Shown: positions 25,396 through 34,820, counted from the stretch's first letter. The stretch: DNA of 46,298 bases from Candidatus Copromonas faecavium (nom. illeg.) (GCA_018712915.1 DVGC01000009.1:1-46298), one strand, 5' to 3'. Program-made: numbers and translations. The notes: generated by a model not told the origin, from the letters alone.

Positions 25396-26688
25396 TCAGG
25401 ATACCATAGACACCAGGACGCCTCCGATGGTCAGCATCAGGGCACCGCAGGATCTGGTGACAATCTGGGCGAAGGGAAGAAGCTCCATCCGGTGAGCGCT
25501 GCTTAATACAGCCACATTTCCCGAACCGCCCATATTGGTGGTGCACATGCCGGCTGCAATAGCCGACTCCAGCGGGAAAAAGCCGACCAGCTTTCCAAGA
25601 ATGGCCGCCGTTAGGCTGATGACGGCCACAATGAGCACCACCGCTGCCAGGTAAAGAGGCGTCAGCGTAGCCATAATCGTATTCAAATCAATCAGGGTAA
25701 AACCAATTCCCGTTAAGGCAGCCGCCGTCCAGCTCTTGATGGCAAACTGCCCCCATTCTCTGGCGGCATCCTCCAGTTCTTCAGACATGACGCCAAATCC
25801 CTTAATCACCACCACGGCAATAATCATCCACGCATAGGTTGGAATCACCGTAACAAACCGGTTTAAAAGCGCTCCCAGCTGATAGAAAGCAAATGCAATC
25901 ACCATTCCGGTGCAGAGAGAGGCAAACGTCGGCTTCATGGGCGGCATCTGCCGCACCGGTTTTCCGTCATTCACCAGCATCCCGTTTCCTGTCAGAGACG
26001 GGTACTTCTTCCCCAGATTATGAAGCAAAGCACCAAACACAATGGCCACACAGTTGCCAAGCACCGTGGCCGGCGCCATTTTTGTCAGGATTTCACCGGC
26101 ATCCACTCCCAGTGCATGGGAATAAATGCTGGAAAGAGGAACCGTTCCCGCCGTCATTCCGCCGCTGGTCATGGGGACGCCGACATAAAGGATTCCTCCC
26201 CAGAACCCTTCGCCAAGAAGAATTCCCATAACACCGGACAAAAGAACTCCCACAAAAAGAGAACATACTGCCACCGGAAGAAGCTTTACGGTGGCACGGA
26301 TCAGCAGATTCCGGTCAATATTAAACAAACTTCCCGTAATCAGGGCCGCAATATAAAAAATCAGGAACCCGCTGTCGTTGACAAAATAATCCAGTGTTTC
26401 AAAGGTCTGCCGGGGAAGCAGTCCTGCTGCCTCAATCACCGCCGCCCCAAGAATACAGATAACCGAACCTCCCAGATAGGTTTTCACCACCGGGACAGAA
26501 TTTCCGATGGTATTCAGCCCTTCTCCAATCACCATCAGAACCAGAAAGGCCGGAACCAGATTTTTAGGAATACATCCCGCCGCCATGCAGGCCACCGTCA
26601 GCGCCAGTACCGCCAGATACAATGGCAGAGGAAGGCCAAGAATTTTCACTGTTCGGATTTTGTTTCCGATTCCCGTATGCTCTTCCAT
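25396..26688 (-). CDS. 2-hydroxycarboxylate transporter family protein (citrate/malate:Na+ symporter type)
   Basis: A 430-residue membrane protein of the 2HCT family (CitS, MaeN). The two re-entrant-loop regions are recognisable: TSGGMTAGTVPLSSIYSHALG in the N-terminal half and TNMGGSGNVAVLS in the C-terminal half. The first loop reads GGMTAG rather than the common GGVGAG, a small deviation. The ATG at 26688 is chosen because it starts 22 bases after greA ends; the longer frame would overlap greA. It probably imports a di- or tricarboxylate such as malate or citrate with Na+. Cotranscription with greA is implied by spacing. Confidence 0.88.
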   Translation of the reverse strand: MEEHTGIGNKIRTVKILGLPLPLYLAVLALTVACMAAGCIPKNLVPAFLVLMVIGEGLNTIGNSVPVVKTYLGGSVICILGAAVIEAAGLLPRQTFETLDYFVNDSGFLIFYIAALITGSLFNIDRNLLIRATVKLLPVAVCSLFVGVLLSGVMGILLGEGFWGGILYVGVPMTSGGMTAGTVPLSSIYSHALGVDAGEILTKMAPATVLGNCVAIVFGALLHNLGKKYPSLTGNGMLVNDGKPVRQMPPMKPTFASLCTGMVIAFAFYQLGALLNRFVTVIPTYAWMIIAVVVIKGFGVMSEELEDAAREWGQFAIKSWTAAALTGIGFTLIDLNTIMATLTPLYLAAVVLIVAVISLTAAILGKLVGFFPLESAIAAGMCTTNMGGSGNVAVLSSAHRMELLPFAQIVTRSCGALMLTIGGVLVSMVS

Positions 26689-26710
26689 GATTTCTTCCGC
26701 CTTTCCCGTC

Positions 26711-27214
26711 TTAAAAGCTGCGCAGCGCGTCGCTTCCGTCATCCACGGTTTTTTCGATGTGCCGGATTACCACATCGTATCCGGCTTTCTCATTCACCTG
26801 TACATGGACCCGGTCCCCCACCTTATGGCCCAGCAAAGCCTTCCCCAGGGGAGACTCGGAGCTGATTAATCCTTTTAAAGAATTTCCGCGTACCGTCGTC
26901 ACAATCTTATAGGTTTCCGTCTCATCATCGTCCTCAAAATAGACTTCCACCGTATTATAAAGTCCCACTTCATCCTCCTTGGATGTGTCCGACACCACAT
27001 GAGCGGTCCGAATCATTCTTTCCAAATAACGGATTCGGCTTTCATTCTTATTTTTATCCCGCTTTGCGGCATAATACTCGAAGTTTTCACTTAAGTCGCC
27101 CTGAGCCCTGGCCTCCTTAACGGCTTCAATGGCCTCTTTTCTCACTACCAGCTTCCGGTACTCAATTTCCTCTTCCATCTTTTTTATGTCATTTTTTGTC
27201 AATTCGTTATACAT
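26711..27214 (-). CDS. greA: Transcription elongation factor GreA
   Basis: A 167-residue GreA/GreB protein. The N-terminal coiled coil carries the acidic tip region (ARAQGDLSENFEYYAAK) that reaches the RNA polymerase secondary channel and stimulates cleavage of backtracked RNA. The C-terminal FKBP-like domain has SPLGKALLGHKVGD. A GGAGGG ribosome binding site precedes the start and a clean promoter lies about 35 bp further up. Confidence 0.95.
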   Translation of the reverse strand: MYNELTKNDIKKMEEEIEYRKLVVRKEAIEAVKEARAQGDLSENFEYYAAKRDKNKNESRIRYLERMIRTAHVVSDTSKEDEVGLYNTVEVYFEDDDETETYKIVTTVRGNSLKGLISSESPLGKALLGHKVGDRVHVQVNEKAGYDVVIRHIEKTVDDGSDALRSF

Positions 27215-27248
27215 GACTTCCCTCCGGTGACAAAAATCTCATGGCTTT

Positions 27249-27277
27249 ATCTTATCGCTTCCTTATGGAAAATGCAA
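27249..27277 (-). promoter_or_regulatory. Sigma-70 promoter of greA
   Basis: On the minus strand TTGCAT, a 17-base spacer and TAAGAT, 35 bp before the start codon. Confidence 0.6.
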
Positions 27278-27407
27278 GAAGGAAAAGAGCCCCGGCCGCC
27301 GATATATATCCCGTTTTCTGGATACCTATCGCACTCCCGAAGCCCTGTTCCGTTGTTCCATATATGGTTCGGCTCTATCTCTTTCCCATTCTCGGACAAG
27401 ATTTTGC

Positions 27408-28106
27408 TTATTCCACGCGCAGCATCCGGTAGCCCACACCGATGTGGGTCTGAATATACCGCGGCGCATCCTGGCCCTTCTCCAGTTTTTTCCGGAGAGT
27501 TGCCATAAACACCCGCAAAGAAGCTACATCGTTTTCCCAGCTGCTTCCCCAGACGCTCTGAGTAATGTATTTATGGGTCAGAACCTTTCCCGTATTTTTC
27601 GCCAGCAGGCACAGCAATTTATATTCAATCGGTGTCAGATGCAGCTCCTCATTCTTAAAATAAGCACAGCCGCTGGCATAATCGATGCGCAGCTCTCCAT
27701 TCTGATAAACGGCGTCCCTGGCCTCGCTGCCCTGCATCAGGGCAAGTCTCCGCTGCGTCACCCGGAGTCTTGCCAGAAGCTCTTCCACAGAAAACGGTTT
27801 GGTCAGATAATCGTCGGCTCCTGCATCCAGAGCGTCAATCTTATCCGAATCCTCGCTTCTGGCGCTGATCACAATAATCGGTACATTGGACCAGCTGCGG
27901 ATTCTCCGGATTACCTCAACCCCGTCCAGGTCAGGAAGTCCCAGATCCAAGAGGACGATATCCGGATTATGGGAAGCCGTCTCCATGATAGCCGCCTCTC
28001 CGTTTTCCGCCGTCAAATATCGGTAACCCTGGGATTTTAACGTTGTTGTGATCAGATTCAAAACCGGCAAATCATCCTCCACTGCCAGAATCAGCCACTT
28101 ATTCAT
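27408..28106 (-). CDS. kdpE: Response regulator KdpE (OmpR family)
   Basis: A 232-residue response regulator with a receiver domain (acidic pair EDD, phospho-acceptor Asp in DIVLLDLGLPDLDG, Lys in LTKPFS) and a C-terminal winged helix (VLTHKYITQSVWG, LRVFMATLRKKLE, IGVGYRM). It overlaps kdpD by eight bases, so the two are translationally coupled. In E. coli KdpE activates kdpFABC; no kdpFABC genes are in this window, and the operon instead carries ktrB and ktrA. Regulation of Ktr is therefore the likely role here (inference). Confidence 0.93.
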   Translation of the reverse strand: MNKWLILAVEDDLPVLNLITTTLKSQGYRYLTAENGEAAIMETASHNPDIVLLDLGLPDLDGVEVIRRIRSWSNVPIIVISARSEDSDKIDALDAGADDYLTKPFSVEELLARLRVTQRRLALMQGSEARDAVYQNGELRIDYASGCAYFKNEELHLTPIEYKLLCLLAKNTGKVLTHKYITQSVWGSSWENDVASLRVFMATLRKKLEKGQDAPRYIQTHIGVGYRMLRVE

Positions 28107-30759
28107 GCAATACTACCTCCTCCAGCGGAAGCGTGAAACCGAATACCGCCCCGTGGGGAGCCCGGTCTGTCACGCCAATTGTTCCCCCATGGGCCTCCAC
28201 AATGGCTCTGCAGAGGAACAGACCCAGGCCCAGGCTGCGGCGGTTGTCCGCAATTTTATGCTGTCCGCAGTAAAATTTATCAAAAATTTTTTCTTTTTCT
28301 CCATCGGGAATGCCGGGACCGTCGTCCGACACCTGAATCAAAGCCATGGAGCCGGATTTTCTGGCCGTAATGGCTATGGATGAACCTGGTTCCGTATATT
28401 TCAGGGCATTGTCCACCAAATTCACCAGCACCTGTTCCACCAACCGGCCGTCTGCCCGGACAAGCAGCAGTTCATCTTCACAGTTTACGGTCAGATGATA
28501 CCCCTCTGCCTTTCTTCCGATATGAAGAATGGCCGACTCAACGATATCGCTTACCAGCTCGGCTGAGGTTTTCAGCTTCATTCTTCCTTCTTCAATCCGT
28601 GTGGCATAAAGGAGATTTTCCACCAGATCCGTAAGCCAGGCGGCATCGTGGTAAATATCCAGATACAGCTGCCGTTTTTCTTCCGCCTCCAGGTTTTCCC
28701 CGCTGTTTAACAGGATGCCGGCACTTCCGTAAATAGAGGTCAGGGGAGTCCTTAAATCGTGGGATATGGTCCGCAGCAGATTGGCACGCAGCTGCTCACT
28801 TTCTGCCAGGACAGCGGCCTCTTCCTTTTCCCGGGCATTCTTTTCATTTTCCAGAGCCAAAGCACACTCTCCCAGAATGGAAAGAAGAATCCCATTGACA
28901 GACGCATCCAGCGGATGTTCTTCCACCCGAAGCCCGACCACCCCATAAACCCGGTCGCTGACCCTCAGGGCCAGATACAGGTAGTCAGAATTGGACAGCG
29001 TATCCGTCGCAGCTCCTGCCGCATGGTTATGTTCATAGACCCATCGGACCACCGGTTCTTCCTTTTTCATATCATATCCGCCCGCTTCTCCGGAAAAACC
29101 GTCATTCCCGGATTTCTGCCCTCCGGCAGCAGTTCTTTCGGAAACAGAAGCACCGTCTGACGAAGACGGTACGAAAATTCTGGGCGGCGACAGGTTCCCG
29201 TCTGCCCCGTCAAACATAACAGTTTCCAGCCCGGTCAGCTTCACAATCTGTCCGGCAGCGGCAGCATAAATCTCCTCCCGTTTTTTTGCCTTCGCCAGCA
29301 TCTGGCTGGTATCAAACAGCAGCCTGGTCCGGTTGGCAATTCTGGCTGACTGAGCAGCCTGCTCCTTATAACGCATTGCCAGAGTGCCGGTAATAAAGGC
29401 CGTCAGGAACATGACAAGGAACGTCAGCGGATAGCCGGTTTCATAAGCCGTCAGAGAAAGACGGGGCGTCGTAAACAGATAATTAAAGATGAATACGCCT
29501 GCGGCCGAGGAAACCAGGCTGTAACTCCAATGAGAGGTTGCCACGGAAGTCAGAACGGTTCCCATAATATAAACCATAATCAGATTGGCCTCGGTAAAGC
29601 CGATTTGATCCATCAGCATGCTTAAGGCCGTAGATGCCAGAAGAATCCCGGCACTGACTGCCGTATTCTTTAAAAGTCTTGACGGCCGTCTGTTTTTCCG
29701 TTTCCGCGGACGATACGGATGTCTCGCCTTTCCATCCGGAATAATGTGGATGTCAATCTCCGGCGCATAAAAAATCAGCTGCTCCGACAAAGGAGTTCCT
29801 CCTGGCCCAAACCGGCGGCGGGTGGCGCTTTGACCAAGCACAATCTTGGTAATTCCGGACAGACGGGCAAATTCTGCAATCTGATAAGGCACGTCCTCAC
29901 CGTAGACCGTTTCCGTTTTTGCGCCCAGCTCCTTGGCCAGTCTGCGGTTCTCCTCCAGTCGTTTTTTGTCCTCCTCAGTCTGAGCCGCAAAATCAGGAGT
30001 TTCCACAAACAAAGCCGTAAACCGGCTGTTAAATGCTGCTGCCATTCTGGCCGCGGACCGGATGATCTTTGCATTGGAGGGCGCTGATGAAAGACAGGCA
30101 AGAATGTGCTCCTCCATCTGATACTCCCTTGGCTTCTGAAGCCGGTCCGCCAGAGATTTGACCCGATCGGCACAGCGGCGGAGCGCCAGCTCTCTCAGAG
30201 CCGTCAACCGCTCCACCGTCGCAGCCTGTCCGTTTACTTCCTTTTCTTCCTTCAGGGAGTCCATCAGCTCTCCCGGCTCAATATCAATGAGTCTGACCTG
30301 GGCCGCACCGTCAAATACCGCATCCGGAATTCGTTCCCAGTCCCTGTCCCCGGTGATGGAAACCACGGTATCATAAAGACTTTCAATGTTTCCCACGTTG
30401 ACAGTGGTATAGACATCGATCCCTGACTTTAACAGTTCTTCCACATCCAGATACCTTCTGCTGTGCCTGCAGTTTCCCCGGTTGGTATGGGCCAGCTCAT
30501 CCACTAAAATCAGCTCCGGACGGCGCTTTAAAGCCAGTTCCAGCGGAAACTCTTCTCCGCTTTCCGGGTCAAACAAAAGCTCCAGTCCGTCAAGAAGCTC
30601 CTTTGTCTTTTCCACAGCATGGGGCGCCAGGTACCCCACCACCGTATCCACACCGCGTTCTTTCGCCGTCCATGCTGCCTTTAACATGGCATGTGTTTTC
30701 CCGATGCCGCGGGAATAACTGAAAAAAATGGTCAGACGTCCACGGCTCTGCTGTTCCAT
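28099..30759 (-). CDS. kdpD: Sensor histidine kinase KdpD
   Basis: An 886-residue membrane sensor. Order of domains: N-terminal KdpD ATPase-like domain with Walker A SRGIGKTHAML and VDELAHTN, a universal-stress-protein-like domain (about 235-360), four transmembrane helices of the DUF4118 type, a GAF-like region, HisKA with ISHDLRTPLTSIYGS, and HATPase (NLVDNALKYTEPGS, DDGPGIPDGEKEKIFDKFY). The USP domain contains RFTALFVET after a serine-rich loop, reminiscent of the c-di-AMP-binding motif described for S. aureus KdpD. GGAGGAG lies five bases before the ATG at 30759. It senses K+ limitation or osmotic stress by family. Confidence 0.94.
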   Translation of the reverse strand: MEQQSRGRLTIFFSYSRGIGKTHAMLKAAWTAKERGVDTVVGYLAPHAVEKTKELLDGLELLFDPESGEEFPLELALKRRPELILVDELAHTNRGNCRHSRRYLDVEELLKSGIDVYTTVNVGNIESLYDTVVSITGDRDWERIPDAVFDGAAQVRLIDIEPGELMDSLKEEKEVNGQAATVERLTALRELALRRCADRVKSLADRLQKPREYQMEEHILACLSSAPSNAKIIRSAARMAAAFNSRFTALFVETPDFAAQTEEDKKRLEENRRLAKELGAKTETVYGEDVPYQIAEFARLSGITKIVLGQSATRRRFGPGGTPLSEQLIFYAPEIDIHIIPDGKARHPYRPRKRKNRRPSRLLKNTAVSAGILLASTALSMLMDQIGFTEANLIMVYIMGTVLTSVATSHWSYSLVSSAAGVFIFNYLFTTPRLSLTAYETGYPLTFLVMFLTAFITGTLAMRYKEQAAQSARIANRTRLLFDTSQMLAKAKKREEIYAAAAGQIVKLTGLETVMFDGADGNLSPPRIFVPSSSDGASVSERTAAGGQKSGNDGFSGEAGGYDMKKEEPVVRWVYEHNHAAGAATDTLSNSDYLYLALRVSDRVYGVVGLRVEEHPLDASVNGILLSILGECALALENEKNAREKEEAAVLAESEQLRANLLRTISHDLRTPLTSIYGSAGILLNSGENLEAEEKRQLYLDIYHDAAWLTDLVENLLYATRIEEGRMKLKTSAELVSDIVESAILHIGRKAEGYHLTVNCEDELLLVRADGRLVEQVLVNLVDNALKYTEPGSSIAITARKSGSMALIQVSDDGPGIPDGEKEKIFDKFYCGQHKIADNRRSLGLGLFLCRAIVEAHGGTIGVTDRAPHGAVFGFTLPLEEVVLHE

Positions 30760-30791
30760 CCTCGCTCCTCCAGATATTTGAGCATCTCTGC

Positions 30792-31049
30792 TCATTGTCT
30801 ACCGGACATTTTATCATACCTCTCTTCCTTTTTCAATTTCCCTCTCTTTTCCATCCGGAGGGTATCCAAACCGTCCTCCGTCCTGGGCTGCAAAGAACAG
30901 CCGTAATCCGGCAGTCCTTTCACCATCCAGCGGACATGTTGTCTGTCGGTCAGATAACGCTCTTTCAGAAACCGTCCCAGACAGCCGGCCATATGAAAGC
31001 TGAAGAAAAAGCCGGCAAATGTGATACAAAGCAGCATAAGTTCTCTCAT
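30792..31049 (-). CDS. Small membrane protein between ktrA and kdpD
   Basis: An 85-residue predicted protein. The first 25 residues form one hydrophobic helix (LMLLCITFAGFFFSFHMAGCL). The remainder is soluble and ends in a basic/acidic tail. GGAGGG lies seven bases before the ATG. It fits the operon tightly: 32 bases after ktrA, 32 bases before kdpD, same strand. I do not recognise a family. By position it could be a small accessory of K+ transport or sensing, as KdpF is for Kdp, but this is speculative. Confidence 0.6.
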   Translation of the reverse strand: MRELMLLCITFAGFFFSFHMAGCLGRFLKERYLTDRQHVRWMVKGLPDYGCSLQPRTEDGLDTLRMEKRGKLKKEERYDKMSGRQ

Positions 31050-31081
31050 ATGGTTTCCCTCCTTCTTTCATTCGGTCTTTC

Positions 31082-31729
31082 TTAAATATGGAAACACTTC
31101 TGTATCTTCTTTTGCTGTCCCAGCACGAGAATGGATTCCTGGTCCTCAAACACCGTCTCCGGCGTTACGTTCATATTCAGGTTCCCGTTCTTTCGGATTC
31201 CCAGAATATTGATTCCGTATTTTTTCCGAATGTCCAGCTGAAGAATGGTCTTTCCCCTCCATTCTCCGGGAACAGAAAGTTCAAAAATTGAATATTCCTT
31301 ATCCAGTTCGATATAATCCAGAATATGGTCTGAAGTACAGCGGACCGCAATCCAGGCCGCCAGCTGTTTTTCCGGATAAATCACCTCATCGGCCCCATTT
31401 CGTAGAAGGAATTTTTCCTGTACGCCGGTGGACGCTCTGGCAATCACCTTCCTGGCTCCCATCTCCTTTAAAAGGGAAGCCGTCTCCAGGGAATTCTGGA
31501 AATCATCCCCGATGGCTACAATACAGGCATCGTAATTCCGGACTCCCAGAGAATCCAGAAACTCCCAGTTGGTACTGTCGCCAATCTGAGCATTGGTCAC
31601 ATAAGGAAGCACCGCATTCACCCGTTCCTCATCGCTGTCCACCGCCATGACCTGGTGGTTCAGCTGATTTAATTTTGTCGCAATATGGCGTCCAAATCTT
31701 CCCAGTCCAATTAATAATACTGATTTCAT
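31082..31729 (-). CDS. ktrA: KtrA-type potassium uptake regulatory subunit
   Basis: A 215-residue single-RCK protein. The Rossmann motif is LIGLGRFGRHIA, with VDSDEER after beta-2, and a TrkA_C domain closes the sequence. This is half the length of the TrkA encoded at 15.4 kb and typical of KtrA/KtrC. GGAG lies seven bases before the ATG at 31729; the ATG at 31735 is too close to that site. It is encoded 36 bp downstream of ktrB. It binds nucleotides and probably c-di-AMP, by family, and gates KtrB. Confidence 0.93.
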   Translation of the reverse strand: MKSVLLIGLGRFGRHIATKLNQLNHQVMAVDSDEERVNAVLPYVTNAQIGDSTNWEFLDSLGVRNYDACIVAIGDDFQNSLETASLLKEMGARKVIARASTGVQEKFLLRNGADEVIYPEKQLAAWIAVRCTSDHILDYIELDKEYSIFELSVPGEWRGKTILQLDIRKKYGINILGIRKNGNLNMNVTPETVFEDQESILVLGQQKKIQKCFHI

Positions 31730-31765
31730 AAACATTCTCCTTTTCGTCCGTCAGATTCCCGCCGG

Positions 31766-33091
31766 TCAACCGACGGTCAGCTTCTCTTCCGGCAGTCTGG
31801 CCGATACATTCTGGCCGCCTACAGCCGCAAAGATCAAAGTCAGGCCGCCCACACGGCCGATGTACATAAGCGCAATCAGGATTCCCTGGGAAACCAGGCT
31901 CAGCTCCGGTGTAATCCCTAGCGTCAGGCCCACCGTACCTATGGCCGAGGCCGTCTCATAAAGGCAGGTGAGTAACGGCAGCTTTTCCAGATAACTGATG
32001 ATACAGCCTCCCACAAGACAAAGGCTCACATACATCATAAAAATCGTAGCCGCATCCCGCAGTGTGCTGTTGGAAATTCTCCGTCCAAAGAAATGGGTAT
32101 GTTCCCGCTTCCGAAACACGGAGACCATGTTGGACAGCATGACTGCAAATGTTGTTGTCTTCATTCCGCCTGCAGTAGAACCAGGGGAACCGCCAATCAG
32201 CATCAAGGCAATCATGACCATGCATCCCGTCTCGCTGATAAGCGTCAGGTCTACCGTATTAAATCCGGCCGTCCTGGGCGTAACAGACTGAAAAAAGGAG
32301 CTCCAGATCCGTTCCGCCAACGGAGCATCAGCAAATTCAAAAAAGAAAAAATAAACTGCCGGAATCACAATCAGGAGAGCCGTTGTTGTCAGAATCACCT
32401 TGCTCTGCATCCGGTACCTGATAAGTCTCCACCGGTTTGTCTTAATGTCATCCCAGGTCATGAATCCAATACCGCCAATCACAATCAGAGCCATAATGGC
32501 AAAGTTAATAAACGGATCCTCCACAAAATAAGTCAGAGATGAATATTTCTCCCGAATCCCCATCAGGTCAAATCCCGCATTGCAGAAAGCAGAAATAGAA
32601 TGGAAGACACTGTACCATATGCCTTTTAGCAGGCCAAATTCCCGGATAAAGGACGGCGCCATGATACATGCACCAATTCCTTCAATGAGAACTGTCATTT
32701 TCAGGATAAAACCGGTCAGCCGTACGATTCCGCCTACCTTTGGCGCTGAAATGGCTTCCTGCATGGTACTGCGCTGTTTCAGCGAAATCTTCTTTCCGGC
32801 AGCCACGGCCACGGCCACCGCCACCGTCACCACGCCCATTCCGCCAATCTGAATCAGTGTAATAATCACTGCCTGACCGAAAGTCGTCCAGTAGGTTGCT
32901 GTGTCCTGTACGACTAACCCCGTCACGCATACGGCGGAGGTTGCAGTAAACAGAGCATCGGAAAATACCGCTCCCTGTCCGTCCTGTGTGGAAACCGGAA
33001 GCATCAGGAGGAAGCTTCCCAGAAGAATAACTGCAGCAAAGCCTAGAATAATGATCTGTGCAGAGGACAGTCTCTTTTCAAGTAACCCCAT
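31766..33091 (-). CDS. ktrB: KtrB-type potassium uptake membrane subunit
   Basis: A 441-residue K+ transporter subunit with the four selectivity-loop sequences: TSAVCVTGL, AFCNAGFDL, TPRTAGFNT and SAIGTVGLT, plus the GGSPGSTAGGMKTTT region. The length matches KtrB rather than TrkH. GGAGAGG precedes the ATG. It is the first gene of the ktrB-ktrA-small protein-kdpD-kdpE operon, and the direct repeats at 33185-33214 lie in its promoter region. Transport of K+ coupled to Na+ is known for the family. Confidence 0.94.
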   Translation of the reverse strand: MGLLEKRLSSAQIIILGFAAVILLGSFLLMLPVSTQDGQGAVFSDALFTATSAVCVTGLVVQDTATYWTTFGQAVIITLIQIGGMGVVTVAVAVAVAAGKKISLKQRSTMQEAISAPKVGGIVRLTGFILKMTVLIEGIGACIMAPSFIREFGLLKGIWYSVFHSISAFCNAGFDLMGIREKYSSLTYFVEDPFINFAIMALIVIGGIGFMTWDDIKTNRWRLIRYRMQSKVILTTTALLIVIPAVYFFFFEFADAPLAERIWSSFFQSVTPRTAGFNTVDLTLISETGCMVMIALMLIGGSPGSTAGGMKTTTFAVMLSNMVSVFRKREHTHFFGRRISNSTLRDAATIFMMYVSLCLVGGCIISYLEKLPLLTCLYETASAIGTVGLTLGITPELSLVSQGILIALMYIGRVGGLTLIFAAVGGQNVSARLPEEKLTVG

Positions 33092-33184
33092 AATTCCTCT
33101 CCCTTTTCAGATGATGTATGTTCTTTATGTTACCCATATTGTCCCACAGGAATCATGAAAATGGTATTAGGGTCATAAATACAG

Positions 33185-33214
33185 TATTAAGGCGGCATTA
33201 AGGACGTATAAAGA
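33185..33214 (-). promoter_or_regulatory. Three direct repeats with 11-bp period, candidate response-regulator site
   Basis: TATTAAGG (33185), CATTAAGG (33196) and TATAAAGA (33207), read on the plus strand, repeat every 11 bp. OmpR-family regulators bind such direct repeats. Position, about 95-125 bp upstream of ktrB, suits KdpE or the neighbouring regulator encoded at 35917. Confidence 0.45.
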
Positions 33215-33228
33215 GCGCCTCTGGTCTT

Positions 33229-34152
33229 TTAAAAGCCAGGGCGCCCTGCCTGCATTTCCAGCTCTCTCTTCATTCGGTTGGCCTGACGGATGCATCGGAT
33301 TCCTGCTCCAAACACCATCAGGCACACAGCGGTTCCCACCGTTCCGTTCATAAGCCGGTCAAATCCCGGCTCTCCCTTTCCAAAAGAGGCAAACATGGCA
33401 GTCTGAAGAGACAGAACGGAGACCAGCGCATCCACATAGCCAATATCGCGAATGGCCATCAAAAGAGGGGAACGAAACCTCCGAACCTTTCTCAGATTCA
33501 CCACGGACATAATAATCTTATAAAATGTATATCCGGCCACTGCATAAATCAAATATCCGGGATACTGTTTTCCACCTTCCTCATGAAGAATCAGAATCAC
33601 GGTGCCTGCAAGCGCAATGGTCAGCATGGTCAGCCATATCCCGCACCGCCGGTAAAAGGAAATTTCGGCTTCCCGCCTCACCTCCTCCTTCTTTCCTGCC
33701 ATTCTCTGATCACAGCGAACCGCTCCAAACCGCATCACACTTAAAACGATATAATACGCACACAGTGTCCCGCACCAGGCGGATCGGCTGAGAATCCCCA
33801 CTGCACCGTTGAATGCGGCAAAGGCCGTATTCAGCACCAGGCCAGGAAAGGCAAACATCACGGTTCGGTAATGGTAATCCTTCGTCATTCGGTTTGCAAA
33901 AGGATTCGCTTCGATTCCCGGCTTTACTTTTTCTTTGATTCCGTACCGGATGTCCAATACAAGATAGCAGCAGGAAACGGCCAGCATAACGGCAGCCAGC
34001 ACATAAATCCCCACTCCCAGAATCATGCCAAACCGTCCATCTGCTGCCTGTAAACAGGAAAGGACCGCAAATACGACGGCGGCAAGATAGAAAACCAACC
34101 GAATCCCGAAGGGCTGCATGGGAATGGTTTTTCTTTTTTCCATATCTGTCAT
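33229..34152 (-). CDS. Polytopic membrane protein of unknown function
   Basis: A 307-residue protein with about seven or eight hydrophobic segments, the first at residues 17-37 and the last near 275-295. There are short charged loops, and the C-terminus is basic. No recognisable catalytic motif. It lies 89 bp downstream of a small membrane protein and the two-component pair on the same strand, so it may be the last gene of that operon. The upstream ribosome binding site is modest (GGAGACAGG), and an ATG three codons later is an alternative start. Function not assignable from sequence. Confidence 0.7.
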   Translation of the reverse strand: MTDMEKRKTIPMQPFGIRLVFYLAAVVFAVLSCLQAADGRFGMILGVGIYVLAAVMLAVSCCYLVLDIRYGIKEKVKPGIEANPFANRMTKDYHYRTVMFAFPGLVLNTAFAAFNGAVGILSRSAWCGTLCAYYIVLSVMRFGAVRCDQRMAGKKEEVRREAEISFYRRCGIWLTMLTIALAGTVILILHEEGGKQYPGYLIYAVAGYTFYKIIMSVVNLRKVRRFRSPLLMAIRDIGYVDALVSVLSLQTAMFASFGKGEPGFDRLMNGTVGTAVCLMVFGAGIRCIRQANRMKRELEMQAGRPGF

Positions 34153-34241
34153 TGTTATCCCTGTCTCCTCTTCTATTGCCTGAACTTCTTATCCTGCTGT
34201 CTTAGTCCGGAAGCATCCATGTTTCCGTTTTCCCCATCCAA

Positions 34242-34820
34242 TCAGTGCAGAAGATCCAGCCCCTTCCGGCAAACAGCCTCGATTTCATCGTATTTCTGCT
34301 CCATCAAAGGCTCGATTTCTTTTGTCTTTTTCTGAACCAGCTTCCGGTAAACGAAATAGGGAAGAATCCATCCCAGAAACCCGGGAACTGCAAGCAAAAT
34401 CGCAAGCCAGATCACGGGAGGATCGGCCACAGATGCAAAGGTAGCTCCCGCCAGAAAGGCAGTCCCCAAAATTCCAATGACCAGCGCGGCAATGGTTGCC
34501 GCAGAATTTTTTGAGCGCCTTAACGCCTCCAATTCTGAAACACAGCTGTCAAAATTGCGCTGCAGGCGGGTCAGCTCTGCCTTGTTGCAGAGATTCCGGC
34601 TGCGGCGAAAATACAGCCGGGTCATATTCATATTGCCATGGCCTTTTTGCAGGCCTGTCAAACCGCTTTTTTCTTTGCTTTCATTTCGGTTTGGATCCGG
34701 CTCCCATCCAAAACATGGATAGCTGTCTATGCAAAGAGAAGACAGCCATTCCGGGACGGAAATCTCCCGGTATTCGTAACCGTTATAGGATTCCGGCCGT
34801 TTCGTTTCTTCATCTTTCAT
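34242..34820 (-). CDS. Two-helix membrane protein of unknown function, coupled to the histidine kinase
   Basis: A 192-residue protein. Residues 1-65 are polar with no known domain, residues 75-105 could form a coiled coil (NKAELTRLQRNFDSCVSELEALRR), then two hydrophobic helices (about 108-130 and 138-157) and a charged C-terminal helix. Its ATG overlaps the kinase stop codon as ATGA, implying coupled translation. Placement suggests an accessory to or target of that kinase. No family recognised. Confidence 0.72.
   Translation of the reverse strand: MKDEETKRPESYNGYEYREISVPEWLSSLCIDSYPCFGWEPDPNRNESKEKSGLTGLQKGHGNMNMTRLYFRRSRNLCNKAELTRLQRNFDSCVSELEALRRSKNSAATIAALVIGILGTAFLAGATFASVADPPVIWLAILLAVPGFLGWILPYFVYRKLVQKKTKEIEPLMEQKYDEIEAVCRKGLDLLH

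Noticed and set aside
26020..26865. Plus-strand open frame of 281 codons
   Set aside because: It is antisense to the 2HCT transporter and greA and has no ribosome binding site or domain.
27408..33091. Complete Kdp system
   Set aside because: Only kdpD and kdpE are present. The transporter genes are KtrB and KtrA types, judged by length and selectivity-loop sequences.
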